From: Cognatundibacterium oligocarboniphilum
Lineage (GTDB): Bacteria > Pseudomonadota > Gammaproteobacteria > Burkholderiales > Burkholderiaceae_D
Length of the DNA stretch: 64,000 bases
NCBI RefSeq assembly: GCF_013377855.1
Contig: NZ_JABXYJ010000001.1
Span: 310,001 to 374,000 of the forward strand
Reading direction: 5' to 3'
Shown here: positions 60,763 through 64,000 of the stretch, piece by piece
How positions within the stretch are numbered: position 1 is the stretch's first letter
How the letters are laid out: every line of letters starts with the position of its first letter
Translations under genes and position numbers: made by a program
The notes under the pieces: model-generated
Databases searched by the model: none
Seen by the model: only the letters and a program-made list of their open reading frames with translations
What the model was told of the DNA's origin: nothing

Positions 60763-62541
60763 TTATGTTGCGGATGGGTGGTAACTAAACCGTATCTCTT
60801 GCGGATACGGAAAGACATCGTCGACTTTGCCAGCCGCAATGCGCTGCTTGCGGGCCTGCCAGTATTCTGCGGTCAGCAGGTCGGCGTGGTATTTCATAAA
60901 AAATTCGCGGACTTTCTGGTTTCCCAGCAGGAAAGTGCCGAACTGTTCCGGGAATACATCGTTTTTTGCAATCGGATACCAGGGTTCGGCAGCCATTTCG
61001 TCTTCTTCATTGCGCGGCGCGGGTATCCGGCGGAAGTTGCAATCAGTGATGTATTCAATTTCATCGTAGTCGTAAAACACGACCCGTCCATGACGGGTGA
61101 CGCCAAAATTTTTATACAGCATGTCGCCAGGAAAAATATTAGCGGCTACCAGGTCTTTGATCGCGTTGCCGTATTCGCGCACGCCGTGCTCCATCGCGGC
61201 CATGTCACCGCACTGTTCGGCTTCGGTCAGCCAGATGTTCAATGGCGTCATACGACGTTCAATGTAAAGGTGCTTGATGACGACTTCTTCGTCATTGACC
61301 TCCAGCAGCGACGGCGCAAACTGCCGGATTTCTGCCAGCAGTGCCTCGGAAAAACGGGCGCGCGGAAATGCCACATCGGAGTATTCCAGCGTGTCCGCCA
61401 TGCGCCCCACACGGTCATGGTTTTTCACCAGCAGGTATTTTTCCTTGATCAGTGCCTTGGTAGTTTCTTTGGGCGGCGGAAAGCTGTCTTTAATCAGTTT
61501 AAACACATAAGGAAACGATGGCAGCGCAAATACCAGCATCACCAGACCACGGATACCCGGCGCAGTTTCAATACGGTCGGACGAGTAGCGCAAATGCTGC
61601 AGGAAATCGCGGTAGAACAGATTTTTGCCATGCTTTTGCAAGCCGATCATGGTGTATATTTCACTACGCGGTTTTTTCGGCAGAATGCTGCGGATGAACT
61701 GCACATACGCCGACGGCACCTCCATATCGACCTGAAAATACGCACGGGTAAACGAAAACAGCACCGTGATCTGCATGGAGTCGAACAGTATCGTGTCAAG
61801 CATCAGCGTGCCTTTGCGCTTGTGCATGATCGGGATCACGAAGGGATATTCACGGTTGCCGTTAATGCCTTTGCCGATGATATAGGCCGATTTGTTGCGG
61901 TAAAACAAATTAGCCAGTACCTGGATCTGGTGGTTAGGCTCCAGCTTTTCGCCGCCGAAATTTTTTTTCAGGCGTGCCTCAACCAGCGCCACATCGCGAT
62001 CCAGATCTTCAAACACGGCATTCAGCCGGAAATTGGTGACAATGCGCTTGATGGTGTAATTCAGGCCGTCTGTCAGCGGGTAATACACGCGGTAAGTCGG
62101 CGGGGTGTCGTCACGCTCGATGTATTCGGTCGATGTCGCCGGACGTACAAAAATAAAGTCATTGTTAAAATACGTGCGGTGCAGAAGTTTGGTGCAGACC
62201 GTGTTAAAAAACGTCTCCGCCAGTTCTGGGCGCAGATGATCAGTCAGCAATCCCATGTAGTGCAATTTGACCTCGCGCCAGACTTCATCGGTCAGATCGT
62301 CCTCACCATACTCGTCTTCCAGCGCCTGCACGCATTCGCGCACCCGCATGTCGTAAAACTGGATACGTTCCCGTGCTGCCAGCTGCGCCGCTTTCCAGTC
62401 ACCGGTTTCAAAAAACTGCTTCGCACGCTGACTTGACACCCGGAACAGCAGGTAGTGCTTGTCGAAGCCATCCAGGATCATGCGCGCAATGTCAAATGCG
62501 ATCTGGGAAGACAGTAATTTCGGAAAATAGGTGTGGGGCAT
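60763..62541 (-). CDS. aceK: Isocitrate dehydrogenase kinase/phosphatase
   Basis: A 592-residue bifunctional enzyme that phosphorylates isocitrate dehydrogenase to divert carbon to the glyoxylate shunt, and reverses it. [66 protein letters not shown] and [18 protein letters not shown] match E. coli AceK throughout. It lies 13 bp after the dehydratase-like gene and 19 bp before the thiolase gene, so these three may be one transcript. Confidence 0.95.
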   Translation of the reverse strand: MPHTYFPKLLSSQIAFDIARMILDGFDKHYLLFRVSSQRAKQFFETGDWKAAQLAARERIQFYDMRVRECVQALEDEYGEDDLTDEVWREVKLHYMGLLTDHLRPELAETFFNTVCTKLLHRTYFNNDFIFVRPATSTEYIERDDTPPTYRVYYPLTDGLNYTIKRIVTNFRLNAVFEDLDRDVALVEARLKKNFGGEKLEPNHQIQVLANLFYRNKSAYIIGKGINGNREYPFVIPIMHKRKGTLMLDTILFDSMQITVLFSFTRAYFQVDMEVPSAYVQFIRSILPKKPRSEIYTMIGLQKHGKNLFYRDFLQHLRYSSDRIETAPGIRGLVMLVFALPSFPYVFKLIKDSFPPPKETTKALIKEKYLLVKNHDRVGRMADTLEYSDVAFPRARFSEALLAEIRQFAPSLLEVNDEEVVIKHLYIERRMTPLNIWLTEAEQCGDMAAMEHGVREYGNAIKDLVAANIFPGDMLYKNFGVTRHGRVVFYDYDEIEYITDCNFRRIPAPRNEEDEMAAEPWYPIAKNDVFPEQFGTFLLGNQKVREFFMKYHADLLTAEYWQARKQRIAAGKVDDVFPYPQEIRFSYHPSAT

Positions 62542-62554
62542 AATGGTAAGCGTC

Positions 62555-63484
62555 TCAGGTCAGATGAAACTGATTTTTCCAGACTGCCAGTTTATCTAAA
62601 TCTACGCCGATTCCCCCACAAACCACAATCAAAGGACGCTTAAATTGCGCCAGCACAGGAAGTTGCTGTTCAGCCACGGCCAGCGTCGCGCCGCATGCCG
62701 GCTCGACCAGCACCCGCATCTCGTCCGCCAGCCGCAGGCAGGACTGCACGGCCTGTGCGTCCGTCACCACCACCGGACGGATATCGTGCTCACGACTGAG
62801 TGCAAAAGCATGATCCGCCACCCGGCGTGCGCCGAGCGAACTGGCAATCGAGGTAATGGCAGGCAGACTGACAGGGCCGCCCGCCCGGATCGCCGCATCG
62901 TAAGACGCCGCCCCTTCTGTTTCTGCCGCAATCACCGGGATATGCGCCAGACCGTTGCGCTGCAGACCGAGCACCACACCACTGAGCAGACCACCGCCAC
63001 CAACCGAGCACAGCACAACGTCAAAATCATGTCGTCCGGCAACTTCATCGATCAGCGTTGCGTTGCCGTCCCAGATATCCGGATGATCGAATGGTGGGAT
63101 ATACACAGCGCCCGGCTGCTCGCACAGGCGCAACGCTGCCTGGTTGGCTTCATCCCAGACGCAGCCTTCCACGACCAGCGTGGCACCGATAGCGCGGATC
63201 GCCACACGCACGCTCTCATGCGTAGTCTGCGGCACCAGAATCGTGGTCGGAATACCGAGCGCTACGCCCGCCACAGCGGCAGCAAAACCGGCATTGCCGC
63301 CGGAAGGGCAGACGAACTGCCGGGCGCCGCGCTCTGCGGCACGCTGGCACATCAGGCCGATACCACGCAGCTTGAAGGAGCCGGACGGTTGGCAGTTTTC
63401 CATTTTCAGCCACACGGCCTGTCCCAGCTGCGCCGACAGGCGGCGATGCTGCAACAAGGAGGTCGTGATATGTAAATGCGACAT
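62555..63484 (-). CDS. Serine/threonine dehydratase-like PLP enzyme
   Basis: A 309-residue fold-type II PLP protein. The PLP lysine is in [12 protein letters not shown] (about residue 36), [31 protein letters not shown] is the substrate loop and [16 protein letters not shown] binds the phosphate. It fits eukaryotic-type L-serine/L-threonine dehydratases, giving pyruvate or 2-oxobutanoate. ATG at 63484 follows AGGA; 63502 is possible but lacks a site. It probably shares a transcript with aceK. Confidence 0.92.
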   Translation of the reverse strand: MSHLHITTSLLQHRRLSAQLGQAVWLKMENCQPSGSFKLRGIGLMCQRAAERGARQFVCPSGGNAGFAAAVAGVALGIPTTILVPQTTHESVRVAIRAIGATLVVEGCVWDEANQAALRLCEQPGAVYIPPFDHPDIWDGNATLIDEVAGRHDFDVVLCSVGGGGLLSGVVLGLQRNGLAHIPVIAAETEGAASYDAAIRAGGPVSLPAITSIASSLGARRVADHAFALSREHDIRPVVVTDAQAVQSCLRLADEMRVLVEPACGATLAVAEQQLPVLAQFKRPLIVVCGGIGVDLDKLAVWKNQFHLT

Positions 63485-63613
63485 CGTGTTGAATCCTGAC
63501 ATCAGATACGGAAACAGCCCTGCGAAAAGTACACCTGATCCTACGCCAGAGACCTGACTGAGCAGACATCTGTGTCATCGGTACAATGACAGCCCATTAC
63601 CTTCTCTGTTTGC

Positions 63614-64000
63614 TTATTTCGTCTCGGCAAACAGTTCACGGCCAATCAGCATGCGGCGAATTTCGCTGGTGCCAGCGCCGATTTCGTACAACTTGGCGTC
63701 GCGCCACAGGCGACCAACCGGGTATTCGTTGATGTAACCATTGCCACCCAGCGTTTGTATCGCTTCGCCTGCCATCCAGGTCGCTTTTTCTGCCGAGTAC
63801 AAAATCGCGCCAGCTGCATCTTTACGCAAGGCGCGTACCTGTTCCGGATTGGTAGCGCGGTCGCAAGCCTGCCCCACCGCATACACATAGGCTTTGCAGG
63901 CCATCATGGTCGAATACATATCCGCCAGCTTGCCTTGCATCAGCTGGAATTCACCAATCGGCTGGCCGAATTGTTTGCGGTCATGCACATACGGCACGAC
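63614..64000 (-). CDS. liuA: Isovaleryl-CoA dehydrogenase, C-terminal part (runs off window)
   Basis: The 128 visible residues are the C-terminal helical domain of an acyl-CoA dehydrogenase: [71 protein letters not shown] and [19 protein letters not shown]. This pattern, with [11 protein letters not shown], fits isovaleryl-CoA dehydrogenase. It converts isovaleryl-CoA to 3-methylcrotonyl-CoA, the substrate of the carboxylase encoded here. The 5' part lies beyond 64000. Confidence 0.9.
   Translation of the reverse strand, partial: VVPYVHDRKQFGQPIGEFQLMQGKLADMYSTMMACKAYVYAVGQACDRATNPEQVRALRKDAAGAILYSAEKATWMAGEAIQTLGGNGYINEYPVGRLWRDAKLYEIGAGTSEIRRMLIGRELFAETK

Noticed and set aside
60778..62436. 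Long open frame (552 codons) on the plus strand opposite aceK
   Set aside because: It is the antisense shadow of a well-conserved gene; its translation has no recognisable domain and no ribosome site.

Overview
The window looks like chromosomal DNA from a betaproteobacterium, most likely Burkholderiales close to the Oxalobacteraceae (Herminiimonas/Undibacterium/Janthinobacterium type). This rests on moderately high GC, proteobacterial-type GshA, AceK, a bioAFDB operon, a Liu-type leucine pathway and a CzcA-type RND operon with a DUF3240 gene. The genus is inference. I found no rRNA, tRNA, CRISPR array, prophage or intact insertion sequence.

Left part (1-11.1 kb): a GGDEF tail, a DUF2520 Rossmann protein and a Crp/Fnr regulator. 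The regulator is divergent from a seven-gene cassette: an acyl-CoA synthetase, a complete Liv-type ABC importer (ATPase, two permeases, binding protein, second ATPase) and a PaaK-like ligase that lacks the usual ATP P-loop. The layout suggests import of a carboxylic acid coupled to CoA activation rather than plain amino-acid uptake. A cache-domain protein and a strong bidirectional terminator follow.

11.1-20.8 kb: an alpha-carbonic anhydrase with a Lys/Asp/Ser repeat linker, a nitronate monooxygenase-like protein divergent from a dienoyl-CoA isomerase-type crotonase, a YbaK/DUF1289/metallo-beta-lactamase operon, a PilZ gene broken by an in-frame TAG, an HI0933-type flavoprotein, and a small block with a GDCCVxC protein, an AraC regulator and an AhpD-like protein.

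20.8-29 kb: a two-component system divergent from an RND efflux operon (adaptor, pump, DUF3240, TolC-type protein), with a near-palindrome between them as candidate operator.

29-37.5 kb, mostly minus strand: an orphan sugar-type binding protein whose 5' leader holds an intrinsic terminator just before the gene, a DUF2807 beta-repeat protein with a HAAS-like membrane protein, glpD overlapping a membrane-anchored SMP-30-like protein, an exonuclease, an orphan SBP and a VOC protein.

37.7-44.8 kb: gshA, an M14 metallopeptidase, an alpha/beta hydrolase, egtD and egtB (ergothioneine synthesis), then a glycine-zipper membrane protein and an AT-richer ABM-type gene.

44.9-64 kb, minus strand: a leucine/isovalerate catabolic region (isovaleryl-CoA dehydrogenase, methylcrotonyl-CoA carboxylase beta and alpha, methylglutaconyl-CoA hydratase, HMG-CoA lyase, thiolase) interleaved with aceK, a serine/threonine dehydratase-like enzyme, an SDR, a short-chain acyl-CoA dehydrogenase, small redox and zinc proteins, the full bioAFDB operon and a Bacteroidetes-type pdxJ. 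Biotin synthesis thus sits between the two subunit genes of a biotin-dependent carboxylase. Two terminal-inverted-repeat elements of about 100-125 bp lie in intergenic gaps here. No unmistakably new system is visible. The best candidates are the ligase/transporter cassette with its P-loop-less PaaK homolog, the leader terminator at 30189-30216, and the biotin/leucine/PdxJ arrangement.
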